From CAWKAO01 sp963847665 (GTDB lineage: Bacteria; Actinomycetota; Humimicrobiia; Humimicrobiales; Humimicrobiaceae): 64,000 nt of DNA. The position numbers were made by a program, and so were the translations under genes. Below are positions 26,677-36,077 of this stretch, in pieces. Below the pieces are notes generated by a model. The model saw only the letters and a list, made by a program, of their open reading frames with translations, did not search any database and had not been told where the DNA came from. The stretch lies in assembly GCA_963847665.1 (NCBI GenBank), contig CAWKAO010000003.1, forward strand, positions 62,001-126,000, read 5' to 3'. Position 1 is the first letter of the stretch. Every line of letters starts with the position of its first letter.

Positions 26677-28968
26677 TTAAATAAAATCCAGGGAAGTGAC
26701 CATTATGCCAAGTTCCCTCGTATCGCTTCCAAAACCCCATTGTCTGGGGACCCATCCCCTGCTCGAAGATATTGTAAAAGTAAAGCTGTCCAGTTGATCT
26801 TTTGGAAGACCTATTGTTATATCGTGCCAATCGGTGTCATCAAGATTTATTTCTTTTATTAGAGTATTATTATAAATAAATCGCACCTGAACAGGTTTTT
26901 TCTCTACCTCGGGAGTCATTGATTTTATTTCAAAAGAAAGAGTGTTTCCTTCTCTTTTTAATACCTCACTGGCATCAATGTCAGTCCATCTTATTTTTCT
27001 GCCTTCTATCTGCTCATACTGGTAAAACCCATAATCGTTCTTCCATCCGATATTATTCTGCTGGACATTTATTGAAAGTGACGTGAAGGAATTGAATAAG
27101 AATAATCCGAAGAAAGCAGCCAGTATTATCCCCAGTATTATTTTTTCAGAAACAAGCATCTTAAGATCAGTTGAGACAGCTAATGCTCTTTTTATCTTGA
27201 AGGTCATAGCGATTCCTTCTTTTTCAACTCTGATAGGATCTGTTTTGAAAGGATTTTCTAATTTCAAATTATCAGGAACCGTTATTTTAATATCCGGGCC
27301 TACTTTCATGTATGCAAAAATAAGTCCTATTACAAGCCAGAAAGAAAGCTGTATTTCATGAAAGCTTGTATGTGCACCAAGAAGCTGAACTATTACCATA
27401 CACATAAAAGAGACATATAATCCTGAAAGTAGCCAGTCGCTTCGCTCAAGAGTCTTTTGCCGCCTCTTATTCCTATAATAGAAAATAACCTTTTTTACTA
27501 TCAAATAAAAAATGTATAGAATAAGTAAGAACCCGGGCAATCCAAGTTCCGCCATCACCTGTAGATAGTAGTTGCCTGCAAAATCAACATGGCGCACATC
27601 AGCATTGGTTTTTTCATAGTAATTTGGCAATTGCAATATAAACGAGCCAAGACCCACTCCTGTTATGGGGTAATCCTTGAACATATTAAAAGCCTGCCCC
27701 CATAGAAAATGCCTGTAGGAAGACACCGACCTGAATGCTTCTACAAGGCTATTTGAAGACTTATAATTATTAATATACATCCAGACTGTATCTACCATCC
27801 TATCTATAGTCGCTACACCTGTTCTTGGTTTGTCGATCTCATTTAACCTTTTCTCTCCACAGGCTGGCAGAAACAATACCGAAGAAAATATTAAAAACAC
27901 CAGCAGTAAAATCAACATTGTAACAAATGGACCTTTTTTAGCTTTTGCTCTGCTTTTATTTATCTTTGCAGAAACAATTCTGCAAAGTGTGACAATAGCG
28001 ATAATTATAAAAACAAGAAAAGTTATGAAGATCCCAATAAAAGCATTCCTTGAGCCAGACATAATTCCGGTAATAAAAAATAAGATAAACCCAATAAATA
28101 CCAGTGTTTTCTGCCACCATCTCTTTAGAAAGATAAAGAGACCAAAATATAATGGAAACATGATCACGATATAAATACCAAGAGAATTTGGGTCCGTAAA
28201 AGTAGCATTTATCCTGTTAGCATCCACCCAATACTGGAAAGTTCCCAGGTTAGGATTTACATAATACTGATATAGCCCAAAAACAGAGACAAGTACATTA
28301 CTTATAATTATCACTACTGTAGCAATTATGATATCTTTCTTTTTCTTAATAACATTGAATATAACAAAAAAGAAAGAAAATCCGGTCAGGGCATTAAAAA
28401 AGAAATTAATTGTCCAGAATATTGAGTTTGTGGACCTGTCACCCAGGATATTGACCAGCAGGTCATGGTATTTTGTTGAAAGAAAAGGAAAGAAGTTTGC
28501 ATACCTGTAAATAGTGACAACTGCAGATATTGTAACGATAAGCATTAAAAATAAAACAGGCAACGCAAGGTCCCTGTCAAACCAGATATTTAAGCCAGGG
28601 TTAAAATAAAGGATACCCTTTTTATTTAATGCCTTTTTGAAGTAGTTCTCACCAGTCTCAGTAAAACGGTTGATCAGAAAACCCATAAAAACAGCAGAAA
28701 ACAAAAATATTATTATATTCGTGTTCCTGACTGCAAGTACCGTAGTGACGGAACTTAAAAGCGGGATCAAAAAGATCAGAAGGAAAAGACCGTATTTCAA
28801 TCTGTAAACGCTCAATATAAACAATAAAAGGATGAGAGTATTTATAGCAATAAATAAAAATATATTCTGATACTGCTGTGCCCTGTGATAAACGAAAAAC
28901 AAAAGAAAAAAGAGGGTAAAAATAAAAGCATTTAATATTTTTTTTCTAAAGACTATGTTTACTATCAT
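26677..28968 (-). CDS. O-antigen ligase/polymerase family membrane protein (Wzy_C) with C-terminal outer domain
   Basis: 763 residues with about twelve membrane helices. The large periplasmic loop and GVGLGSFILQLPNYYEK motif define the Wzy_C/WaaL fold, and a His and several Arg sit in the preceding loop (SVSSYRHFLWGQAFNMFKDYP). Such enzymes join polysaccharide or repeat units outside the membrane using undecaprenyl-PP donors. A final helix near residue 605 is followed by about 140 residues of soluble beta-rich domain ending in a Trp/Gly-rich stretch, unusual for WaaL and possibly carbohydrate binding. It follows the phosphoglycosyltransferase gene by 21 bases. Ligase, polymerase and protein O-glycosylase cannot be told apart from sequence. 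Confidence 0.84.
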   Translation of the reverse strand: MIVNIVFRKKILNAFIFTLFFLLFFVYHRAQQYQNIFLFIAINTLILLLFILSVYRLKYGLFLLIFLIPLLSSVTTVLAVRNTNIIIFLFSAVFMGFLINRFTETGENYFKKALNKKGILYFNPGLNIWFDRDLALPVLFLMLIVTISAVVTIYRYANFFPFLSTKYHDLLVNILGDRSTNSIFWTINFFFNALTGFSFFFVIFNVIKKKKDIIIATVVIIISNVLVSVFGLYQYYVNPNLGTFQYWVDANRINATFTDPNSLGIYIVIMFPLYFGLFIFLKRWWQKTLVFIGFILFFITGIMSGSRNAFIGIFITFLVFIIIAIVTLCRIVSAKINKSRAKAKKGPFVTMLILLLVFLIFSSVLFLPACGEKRLNEIDKPRTGVATIDRMVDTVWMYINNYKSSNSLVEAFRSVSSYRHFLWGQAFNMFKDYPITGVGLGSFILQLPNYYEKTNADVRHVDFAGNYYLQVMAELGLPGFLLILYIFYLIVKKVIFYYRNKRRQKTLERSDWLLSGLYVSFMCMVIVQLLGAHTSFHEIQLSFWLVIGLIFAYMKVGPDIKITVPDNLKLENPFKTDPIRVEKEGIAMTFKIKRALAVSTDLKMLVSEKIILGIILAAFFGLFLFNSFTSLSINVQQNNIGWKNDYGFYQYEQIEGRKIRWTDIDASEVLKREGNTLSFEIKSMTPEVEKKPVQVRFIYNNTLIKEINLDDTDWHDITIGLPKDQLDSFTFTISSSRGWVPRQWGFGSDTRELGIMVTSLDFI

Positions 28969-28989
28969 AGATCAGTATTAATGTGCACC

Positions 28990-30429
28990 TTAATATGCGC
29001 CCCTGTTAAAAAACATCCTTAATATTGTCAGGATGATTATCCTGAATTCAAGTGCGATCGACCAGTTCTGGATATAATACAGATCCAGTTTCATGCGCTC
29101 CTCATAATTGACATCGCTTCTTCCGCTTACCTGCCATAATCCGGTAATGCCCTGATTTACCTCCATCCTTTTTTTCTCCCAATCCATTAGTCTGTCACCC
29201 TCAGGTATGGCAAGAGCCCTTGGGCCTATGACACTCAGCTCGCCTTTCAGGACATTTATGATCTGGGGCAGCTCATCAATAGATGTCTTCCTTAAAAACT
29301 TACCGACTTTTGTAATCCTTGGATCATCTTTAAGCTTAAAATCCCCGCCCTGGCTACGGTCATAGAGTTTGTTAAGTATCTCTTTTTCCTTATCAGCTCC
29401 AGTCCGCATCGTCCTGAACTTATAGATCCTTATCTTCTTGAAGTCCTTACCATACCTTTCCTGGGTAAAAAGGACAGGGCCCTTGGAGTTAAGCTTTATC
29501 ATAGTCCCGATAACAGGATAAATAATCAAAAAGAGTAAAAACAGAACGAGCCCTATGGAATAGTCGATCAAATACTTAAAAAACTTATCTATCCCCCTTA
29601 TAGTTATTTCCTGGATCTGGATAAGAGGTATTCCCATGTATTCAAATATTTTCATCCTTGATACAGAGAATTCGAAAAGTGATGGTGAAAGCTGTATTTC
29701 TATGTTCTGGTTCTTCACCTTATCGAGAAGAAGCAGTATATCAAAATACTTTATATCACTTGATGATATTATCACCCGGTTTATATTATATTTTGATATG
29801 ACTTCTTCAAAGTTTTCTATATTTCCGATTATCTTTATATCACTGTATCTCCCACTATTTTCCTTGTTCTTTATACTGCCGGATTTATCCACAAATCCTA
29901 CGATATTTATATTCTCATATCCTTTTTTATCAAATGTATGCGCTATTCTGTATCCTTCCTCATTGATGCCGACTATCAGAGTGTTTATCCTGAGTCCTGC
30001 TCTTCTATAAAACCAGAATATTATCCTTTTGATGACCACCCTGCTTAATATCAGTATAGCAAGCGTTATTAGTGCTGTATAAAAAAGCCATGCCCTTGAG
30101 AGCTGGAATGCATCTTTCTGCAGATAATAATTGAATATTATTACAATGAAAATTCCAGAAAGCACACCTATGATTATTCCCTGGGCTTCACCCATGCCCC
30201 GGTAGAGGTTCTTGTAATTATAAAGCTTCCTTAAAAACAGGATAAGTATAATAAGAAAAATGCATCCTATTGAATAATAAAGGTAATATTTTTCATAGGG
30301 CGCATATATTTCACCGGGTTCAATAAATCTTATCCTGTAGGAAATAAAAAAAGACACTCCAAGGAAAACAAGGTCGCTGAAAAAAACAAGTATGCCAAAA
30401 ACAAATTCTCTCAGTTTCTGTTTGGACAT
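28990..30429 (-). CDS. Initiating polyprenyl glycosylphosphotransferase (WbaP/WcaJ family)
   Basis: 479 residues. Four N-terminal helices come first, then a Rossmann-like CoA_binding domain (about 150-260, with LIVGINEEGY), one membrane hairpin (about 290) and the catalytic bacterial sugar transferase domain. That domain carries KFRTMRTGAD, KVGKFLRKTSIDELPQ and SVIGPRALAIPEGD. It transfers a sugar phosphate from UDP-sugar to undecaprenyl phosphate, the first step of repeat-unit assembly on the cytosolic face. The start overlaps the stop of the upstream GT4 by one base (TGATG). Glucose- or galactose-1-phosphate is the usual substrate; N-acetyl sugars are possible. Confidence 0.92.
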   Translation of the reverse strand: MSKQKLREFVFGILVFFSDLVFLGVSFFISYRIRFIEPGEIYAPYEKYYLYYSIGCIFLIILILFLRKLYNYKNLYRGMGEAQGIIIGVLSGIFIVIIFNYYLQKDAFQLSRAWLFYTALITLAILILSRVVIKRIIFWFYRRAGLRINTLIVGINEEGYRIAHTFDKKGYENINIVGFVDKSGSIKNKENSGRYSDIKIIGNIENFEEVISKYNINRVIISSSDIKYFDILLLLDKVKNQNIEIQLSPSLFEFSVSRMKIFEYMGIPLIQIQEITIRGIDKFFKYLIDYSIGLVLFLLFLIIYPVIGTMIKLNSKGPVLFTQERYGKDFKKIRIYKFRTMRTGADKEKEILNKLYDRSQGGDFKLKDDPRITKVGKFLRKTSIDELPQIINVLKGELSVIGPRALAIPEGDRLMDWEKKRMEVNQGITGLWQVSGRSDVNYEERMKLDLYYIQNWSIALEFRIIILTILRMFFNRGAY

Positions 30430-31556
30430 CAGTTCCCTCCGTTGTATTCTCTATATTTTTCCACGACAAAATCAGCAAACCTTTTTTCAAATACTTCCCT
30501 TGCAAACTTTTTCGCATTCTGTCTTATTATTTGAGGGTCAAGAGAGATGTCACCGGATTCAAAGTGTTTTACCGCCTCTATAAGGCTTACCGCATCCTGC
30601 TTTTTAAAAAGCAGTCCTGTCTGGCCATCTATGACAGTCTCCAGCAGGCCTCCGCTTCCAAACCCGATGACGGGAGTGCCACTTGCCTGTGCTTCCACAG
30701 GTGTAATCCCGAAATCTTCTTCCCCGGGAAATATAAATGCTTTTGCATTGCTGTAATGTCCCACAATGCTTTCGAAGGGCTGCCATCCGAGAAATGTTAT
30801 ATTTTTGCCCGCCATCTTCTTTAGTCTCTTTAATTCCGGACCTTCTCCTATTATGACAAGGGGTTTGCCCAGCATGTTGAAAGCTTCAACAGCAATATCT
30901 ATTCTCTTATACGATACAAGCTGGCTCACCACAAGGTAGTAATCCTGTTTCTTTTCAATAAAGTGGAATCTATCTATATCCACTGGAGGATAGATAACCG
31001 CTGCATCCCTCCGGTAATATTTTTTTATCCTTTTCCTTACATTATGGGAATTGCAGACAAAATAATCCACCCTTGCTGCAGAGGCATAGTCCCACAACCT
31101 CAGGTAATTAAAATATATCTTTATAAAGGTTTTTTTAAAAACCCCCATTTTTTCATTATTGAGATAATCAAAGTACATGTTCCAGAGATACCGCATTGGT
31201 GAATGGACATAACATATATGGCAGGTCTCAGGTTTTGTTACTACTCCCTTGGCAATACCAGACTCAGAACTTATAACTATATCATAAGCAGACATGTCAA
31301 ACTGTTCCACTGCAATGGGCATAAAAGGCAGATAGCTCTGGTATTTGCTTTTTGAAAAAGGCATCTTCTGTATAAATGAGGTCTGTATCCTGTGCCGGTT
31401 TATCTCTTCGCTTACCTTTTCCTTATTATAGACAAGAGTATAAATGTCTATACCGGAAAAGACATTACAGATGGACTGGACGACCTTTTCTCCACCCCTC
31501 ATCCCTGTAAGCCAGTAGTGTACAAGTGCTAATTTTTTATCTGCAAGTAAGCTCAT
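30429..31556 (-). CDS. GT4 family glycosyltransferase
   Basis: 375 residues. GT-B fold with the acceptor-side loop WLTGMRGGEKVVQSI near residue 15-29, the CYVHSPMRYLWN segment, then YLVVSQLVSYKRIDIAVEAF and the donor-site EDFGITPVEAQASGTPVIGF. These belong to the WbaZ-like mannosyltransferase subgroup of GT4, so GDP-mannose is a fair guess. Cytosolic. Its stop overlaps the ATG of the phosphoglycosyltransferase by one base, so it probably adds an early sugar to the primed lipid carrier. Upstream gap of 109 bases is AT-rich. Confidence 0.88.
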   Translation of the reverse strand: MSLLADKKLALVHYWLTGMRGGEKVVQSICNVFSGIDIYTLVYNKEKVSEEINRHRIQTSFIQKMPFSKSKYQSYLPFMPIAVEQFDMSAYDIVISSESGIAKGVVTKPETCHICYVHSPMRYLWNMYFDYLNNEKMGVFKKTFIKIYFNYLRLWDYASAARVDYFVCNSHNVRKRIKKYYRRDAAVIYPPVDIDRFHFIEKKQDYYLVVSQLVSYKRIDIAVEAFNMLGKPLVIIGEGPELKRLKKMAGKNITFLGWQPFESIVGHYSNAKAFIFPGEEDFGITPVEAQASGTPVIGFGSGGLLETVIDGQTGLLFKKQDAVSLIEAVKHFESGDISLDPQIIRQNAKKFAREVFEKRFADFVVEKYREYNGGN

Positions 31557-31665
31557 TTTTTAAGAGAGAAATTCTTTCTTTTCCCTATTTTTAAGAACAA
31601 CTCATATTAGTTTAAAAAATAGTTTAATCAATAATCAACTATTTTACTAATTATAATTCTTCTAT

Positions 31666-32979
31666 CTAAAGTTTTAATCTCCTATCATTTAAAAATCCCA
31701 GTCCTAATGCGATAGATACGGATAATAGCATCATCAAAGTCGGCGCAGTCATATAGTTTTCAGATATTGCAAGTATAAATAATGTTGCTATAGATCCTGA
31801 AATTGATAGGTACACCTTTTTTTCAAAAATATCGGAACTTACCCTGTAGGCTTTGATAAAAACATAGAAGACAAATATCCAGAAGACCATCATAAGGATC
31901 AACCCTATTATTCCTGTCTCCGCCATAAAACCAAGATATGAATTATGTGCATTTGTGTCATTAAATATTGCCCTGCTGCCATTATAGAATTTTATCAGGC
32001 TAGAATATTTATAAAGCGGCAATTGATCAAAGTTCCATGGAATATCATTATATCTTGCAAATCCAACACCAAATATAGGGCTAGCCTTTATTAATATTAT
32101 TGCTTTTTCCCAGAGATTAAACCTGTTAAGCGCACTGGCATCCGTGAATGAAAACATCTGCGTTATTCTCTGATAAGTACCAGTTAAAAATACAGAAGCG
32201 GCAAAGCCGGCAATAAGTATGCCAATATTTCTCAACAGTCTTAATATCGATCTGCTACTGAGAAGAAAAATAAATACTATTCCTGTTAAAAATCCTGCAA
32301 TGCTTCCCCTGCTTTTAGTTATCAGTAGGGTTATGGCGATTATTAAAAAAGAAGAACCATAAAAAATCTTTAAAGTCTTTTCTTTCGCTTCGAGAAAAAA
32401 TGCAGCTGCAGCAACTCCGACAGTCGCATATACTGAACCGGTGGCATTATGAGCCTGGTTTTGTGCCACGAAGATCGGTCCGAGATAATTATCGTCAAGC
32501 CTCACATTTAGAAAGTGCTGGGCATTGATATATTCAAATATTCCAAGTATTCCAAAAAAAATAAAGACAATAAAAAGCGCAAAAAAATAGTATCTTAATG
32601 CCTTTTCATAATTTAAAAACCTGACTGCAAAAATAAAGAATGCGATGTAACAGAATAAAAAACCTCCATCATACCGCAGAAATCCAAAAGAAAATAAGTT
32701 TCTGAAGGTCTGGTTTGAAATGAAGTAACTCAGTAAGAAATAACTCCCGGCAATAGTAATAAGTACCATTGCTTTAAAATTATAAATACTGATGGGAGTA
32801 CCCCTGAAGAAATTTACCATGCCTACTACAGCAAGAAGTAAAATAGCTGCAATGGGTCCATAAATGAATTTATTGGTAAGTAAAAAAACAGGCAATATGG
32901 CAACAAGGATATACAGGAGTTCTTTAACTTTAAAGTCTCTTACTGAGAATCTATTTATATAAAAACTGTGTTCTTCCAT
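31666..32979 (-). CDS. O-antigen ligase/polymerase family membrane protein
   Basis: 437 residues and about twelve helices. The Wzy_C-type periplasmic loop includes IKASPIFGVGFARYNDIP and ends with NDTNAHNSYLGFMAETGIIGL, where the NAHN(S)YL pattern is a hallmark of WaaL/Wzy proteins. Smaller than the one at 26677 and without the extra C-terminal domain, so one may be the polymerase and the other the ligase or a second polymerase. Acts on undecaprenyl-PP-linked glycan outside the membrane. Thirty bases separate it from the GT2 gene upstream. Confidence 0.86.
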   Translation of the reverse strand: MEEHSFYINRFSVRDFKVKELLYILVAILPVFLLTNKFIYGPIAAILLLAVVGMVNFFRGTPISIYNFKAMVLITIAGSYFLLSYFISNQTFRNLFSFGFLRYDGGFLFCYIAFFIFAVRFLNYEKALRYYFFALFIVFIFFGILGIFEYINAQHFLNVRLDDNYLGPIFVAQNQAHNATGSVYATVGVAAAAFFLEAKEKTLKIFYGSSFLIIAITLLITKSRGSIAGFLTGIVFIFLLSSRSILRLLRNIGILIAGFAASVFLTGTYQRITQMFSFTDASALNRFNLWEKAIILIKASPIFGVGFARYNDIPWNFDQLPLYKYSSLIKFYNGSRAIFNDTNAHNSYLGFMAETGIIGLILMMVFWIFVFYVFIKAYRVSSDIFEKKVYLSISGSIATLFILAISENYMTAPTLMMLLSVSIALGLGFLNDRRLKL

Positions 32980-33009
32980 AGCAAATAAATCAATATTATT
33001 ATTTATAAA

Positions 33010-33888
33010 TTATTTCCTCTTAATACGATACAGGACCTTGAACAAGGCAAATTCAAGATTCCGTTCAAATCTAAACATATATTCCAGCATTTTATTTACT
33101 TTAAGGATTTTTTTTAGAAAATATAGCTCTCCATCATAAACAAACCGCTTTTTATTCAATACGCTGAAACTTTTTTTTACTGATGCTGAATGCTCATGAA
33201 GGACACTCAAGGTGGGGTCATAGATCACTTTTAGTCCATTATCCGCTACTTTTCTGTAAAGCAGCTCTTCCTCGTAATATATAAAAGTATTTTCATCAAG
33301 CTTGTCCACCTTGATAAAGTCAGCTGCATTACAAATAAAAAAAGCACCATTTATAAGAAAAACCTCAAATGGGTGGTTTATTTTTTTTACATTCTTGCCA
33401 ATGCCAAGTATCCTGTCCATTGTCCCGTTATTTCCAAGGTGCAGCAGGCACTTTAAATAATTAGACTTTTTAAGATGAGGCATCATGAGGGAACCATCAG
33501 TATTGATGACTTTTGGCCCCCAGAAGCTGCTGCCTGTTTCTTTAAATCTCCTCAAGGACTCCTCAAGAAAGCGGCTATTATCTATTACAATGTCTTCATT
33601 TGTAAATAAAACCCGCTCATCATCATTTATCAGCACATTGTCATAAAGATATTCAAAACCTGCATTGTTTCCTCTTGAATATCCAATGTTCTTGTTTATG
33701 CTAAGAAGCCTAATCCTATCCTTATCATATTTGCCGATAACCTTTTTTATTGTGGTATCACTTTCACTGTTGTTGACGATGACCATTACCCAGTTGTCAA
33801 AAGTCTGGGCAAGAAGTGACTGGATCAACCTTTCAAGCAGATCCTCGGTATTGAAGTTTATTGTTACTATGCCTAGTTTTTCATTCAT
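33010..33888 (-). CDS. GT2 family glycosyltransferase, rhamnosyltransferase-like
   Basis: 292 residues, GT-A fold. VTINFNTEDLLERLIQSL starts the nucleotide-binding domain at residue 7. IVNNSESDTT takes the place of the first Asp motif, NKNIGYSRGNNAGF is typical of rhamnosyl- and galactofuranosyl-type GT2 enzymes, and TNEDIVID carries the DxD equivalent. YYEEELLYRKVADNG near residue 215 holds the catalytic-base region. Cytosolic. Overlaps the upstream GT4 by eight bases, so the two are coupled. The donor is probably dTDP-rhamnose or similar, an inference from subgroup only. Confidence 0.86.
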   Translation of the reverse strand: MNEKLGIVTINFNTEDLLERLIQSLLAQTFDNWVMVIVNNSESDTTIKKVIGKYDKDRIRLLSINKNIGYSRGNNAGFEYLYDNVLINDDERVLFTNEDIVIDNSRFLEESLRRFKETGSSFWGPKVINTDGSLMMPHLKKSNYLKCLLHLGNNGTMDRILGIGKNVKKINHPFEVFLINGAFFICNAADFIKVDKLDENTFIYYEEELLYRKVADNGLKVIYDPTLSVLHEHSASVKKSFSVLNKKRFVYDGELYFLKKILKVNKMLEYMFRFERNLEFALFKVLYRIKRK

Positions 33889-35077
33889 CTTTTACCCCTG
33901 CCAGGTCCTTATATAGGTCCTGCATATCTATAAGCTGATTCTTTAAGCTGAACCTGTCTTTAAGTATGCTTATCGCATTTTCCCTGATATTTTTAAGATT
34001 ATACCTGTTTTGATATACATCCAGGATCTTTTCAGCAAGTGCCTCCCTTTCTGTATCGACAAGAAACCCGTTTTTACCATCCTCTATTATCTCTGGTATG
34101 CCACCCACTTTTGTGGCTATTACAATATTTGCTGAAGCAAATCCTTCAAGGATCACCCTTGGAAATGCATCATCTAATACAGGACAGTGGACAAGTACAT
34201 CAGTAGATCTCAGTATCCCTTTTACATTTTTATTATAACCTATCATAAATACTTTATCTTCAAGGCTGTTTTTCTTTATCATCTCTACAAGCCCTTCTTT
34301 ATATGGCATGTCTTTTTCATTATAGATATCACCGACAAGTACGACTCTGATGTCTCTACCCTTCAGTTTATCGCTTGCCATGGAATCGACAAGCAAAGCC
34401 TGCCCTTTCAGCTCTGATATGTTTCCAATATTCACAATGATGAAGTCTCCGGTCTCCCTAGTAAAGAAAGCTCCAAGGTCTTCTTCCCTGACATTTTTTA
34501 TATATTCATCATAATCAAGGCAATCATTGATGATTTTTAGCTTTTTCTTATTTACTTTCTGGCTGTTATAAGAACTAAAATCCAGAGCAGCTTTTTGTGA
34601 CACAGCTACTACACTGTCTGCAAAAATCCCAGCAAATCTTGCCCTGATCTTTTTTTTCCACTTTTTATCAAGTATGTTCTTGAAGCTTATTATAAGCTTT
34701 TTCCCTGAAAGTTTTGCAGGAATAGCCACATAAAAGGCTTCCTGGATAGTGTGACATGAAATAATGTCTATCTTGTTTCTTATTATAAAAAAAAAGAAAA
34801 TTATATTTATTATTTTTATGCTTATCAAAAACCATATAAGTAAAAATGGATTATAATTGACATGCAAAAACGGCATCCTGATTATCCTGGTCTCTATATT
34901 GCTCTCAATCAGCCTGTAATACAGTGGACCCTTATCGTCAGGAAGGGCGACGACCGGATGAAAACGTTCCTTGTCTATATTTTTTACAATATCCAGGAGA
35001 ATACTTTCAGCACCTGTTATTTTTGATACCCTTGATATGTATAATATTTTTATTTTTTTATCTTCCACATGCACCAT
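33881..35077 (-). CDS. GT4 family glycosyltransferase
   Basis: 398 residues. GT-B fold with ISRVSKITGAESILLDIV near residue 14, a hydrophobic patch around 85-100 that probably docks to the membrane, SCHTIQEAFY, and a C-terminal domain with IIVNIGNISELKGQALLVDSM. The donor motif is the variant DDAFPRVILEGFASANIVIATKVGG rather than EGFxxxxLEAM. Retaining glycosyltransferase using a nucleotide sugar on lipid-linked acceptor. Overlaps the downstream GT2 gene by eight bases. Nineteen bases separate it from the upstream GT2. Confidence 0.86.
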   Translation of the reverse strand: MVHVEDKKIKILYISRVSKITGAESILLDIVKNIDKERFHPVVALPDDKGPLYYRLIESNIETRIIRMPFLHVNYNPFLLIWFLISIKIINIIFFFFIIRNKIDIISCHTIQEAFYVAIPAKLSGKKLIISFKNILDKKWKKKIRARFAGIFADSVVAVSQKAALDFSSYNSQKVNKKKLKIINDCLDYDEYIKNVREEDLGAFFTRETGDFIIVNIGNISELKGQALLVDSMASDKLKGRDIRVVLVGDIYNEKDMPYKEGLVEMIKKNSLEDKVFMIGYNKNVKGILRSTDVLVHCPVLDDAFPRVILEGFASANIVIATKVGGIPEIIEDGKNGFLVDTEREALAEKILDVYQNRYNLKNIRENAISILKDRFSLKNQLIDMQDLYKDLAGVKDE

Positions 35078-35096
35078 TTTTAAAATTTTATTTACT

Positions 35097-36077
35097 TTAT
35101 ATTATCCTGATATCTTTTTTTCTTTTTATTATTTTTACAATGAAAGGAAGATAACTCATAATAAAATAGACTAAAAGCTTTAAATCAAACCCATATTTTT
35201 TACGGTACTCCTTTATAGTATTTCTCAATTGCTGGTCTTTAAAGGCATAGAGCAGTAGATAAGCCTTCTGCCTGTAAAAATCCCCGTATGCATTACTGTC
35301 GCTGATATTATTTCCCTGAACAGTCTGTGAAGAATAAGGCTGCATCTGTGAAATGTCAATATATCCTTCATGCAAGTGGCTGGCTCTTCTTTCATAGAAA
35401 ATATGCGCAAGTCTCCTGTAATAATCCTGATGCTGCCTTTTTTTATAAGTTATTGAATTTTCAGTCAGTCTTTCCTTTATCAGGAAATCGGGCAGGTTTA
35501 CAAACCTTACATTATCTGACAGTAACCTGAGATAAAGGTCATAATCCTGTGAAAACTTAAATTTTTCCCTGTAAGAATATCTGCCATCATTACGAAACAT
35601 TATCGACGAGTGATACATGCAATTATACTCAAGCATTGTCTTCCCTAGTATTTCTTCGTTTTCTAAGGCTGTTTCCCTACAGATCTCTTCACCTTTTTCA
35701 TCGATTATTATCACTGAGGTTCCTGTCAGGTAGATTTCAGGATTACTCTCAAGGTATTCAAACTGTAACTTTATCCTGTCAGGAAGGGATATATTACCAG
35801 CGTCCTGGCGGACAATATATTTTGCTTTTGATATGCTTATCCCCTTAAGAAGTGAAAATGTCAATCCTAGATTTCTGTCGTTTTTAATGTACTTTAATCT
35901 TACATCATTAAAATCATCAATGACCTGTTTAAGGTCATAATCGCAGCCATCATCGATTATAATGAGATCAAAGTCCGAATAGGTCTGGTCAAGAATGCTT
36001 TTAATGGAATCTGAGACATAGCTTTGGTATCCCAAAACACTCATCAAGACAGAGACTTTAAAAATTGAATTATTCAT
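35097..36077 (-). CDS. GT2 family glycosyltransferase
   Basis: 326 residues. GT-A fold with VSVLMSVLGYQSYVSDSIKS at residues 8-27, LIIDDGCDYDL, NDRNLGLTFSLLKG and the VRQDAGNISLP segment where the DxD motif normally stands; here it reads RQDAGN, a known variant. KFSQDYDLYLRLL is the typical acceptor-site motif of this subgroup. The C-terminal 90 residues are less conserved and basic at the end, suggesting peripheral membrane contact. Overlaps the Wzz-like gene by eight bases. Substrate unknown. Confidence 0.86.
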   Translation of the reverse strand: MNNSIFKVSVLMSVLGYQSYVSDSIKSILDQTYSDFDLIIIDDGCDYDLKQVIDDFNDVRLKYIKNDRNLGLTFSLLKGISISKAKYIVRQDAGNISLPDRIKLQFEYLESNPEIYLTGTSVIIIDEKGEEICRETALENEEILGKTMLEYNCMYHSSIMFRNDGRYSYREKFKFSQDYDLYLRLLSDNVRFVNLPDFLIKERLTENSITYKKRQHQDYYRRLAHIFYERRASHLHEGYIDISQMQPYSSQTVQGNNISDSNAYGDFYRQKAYLLLYAFKDQQLRNTIKEYRKKYGFDLKLLVYFIMSYLPFIVKIIKRKKDIRII

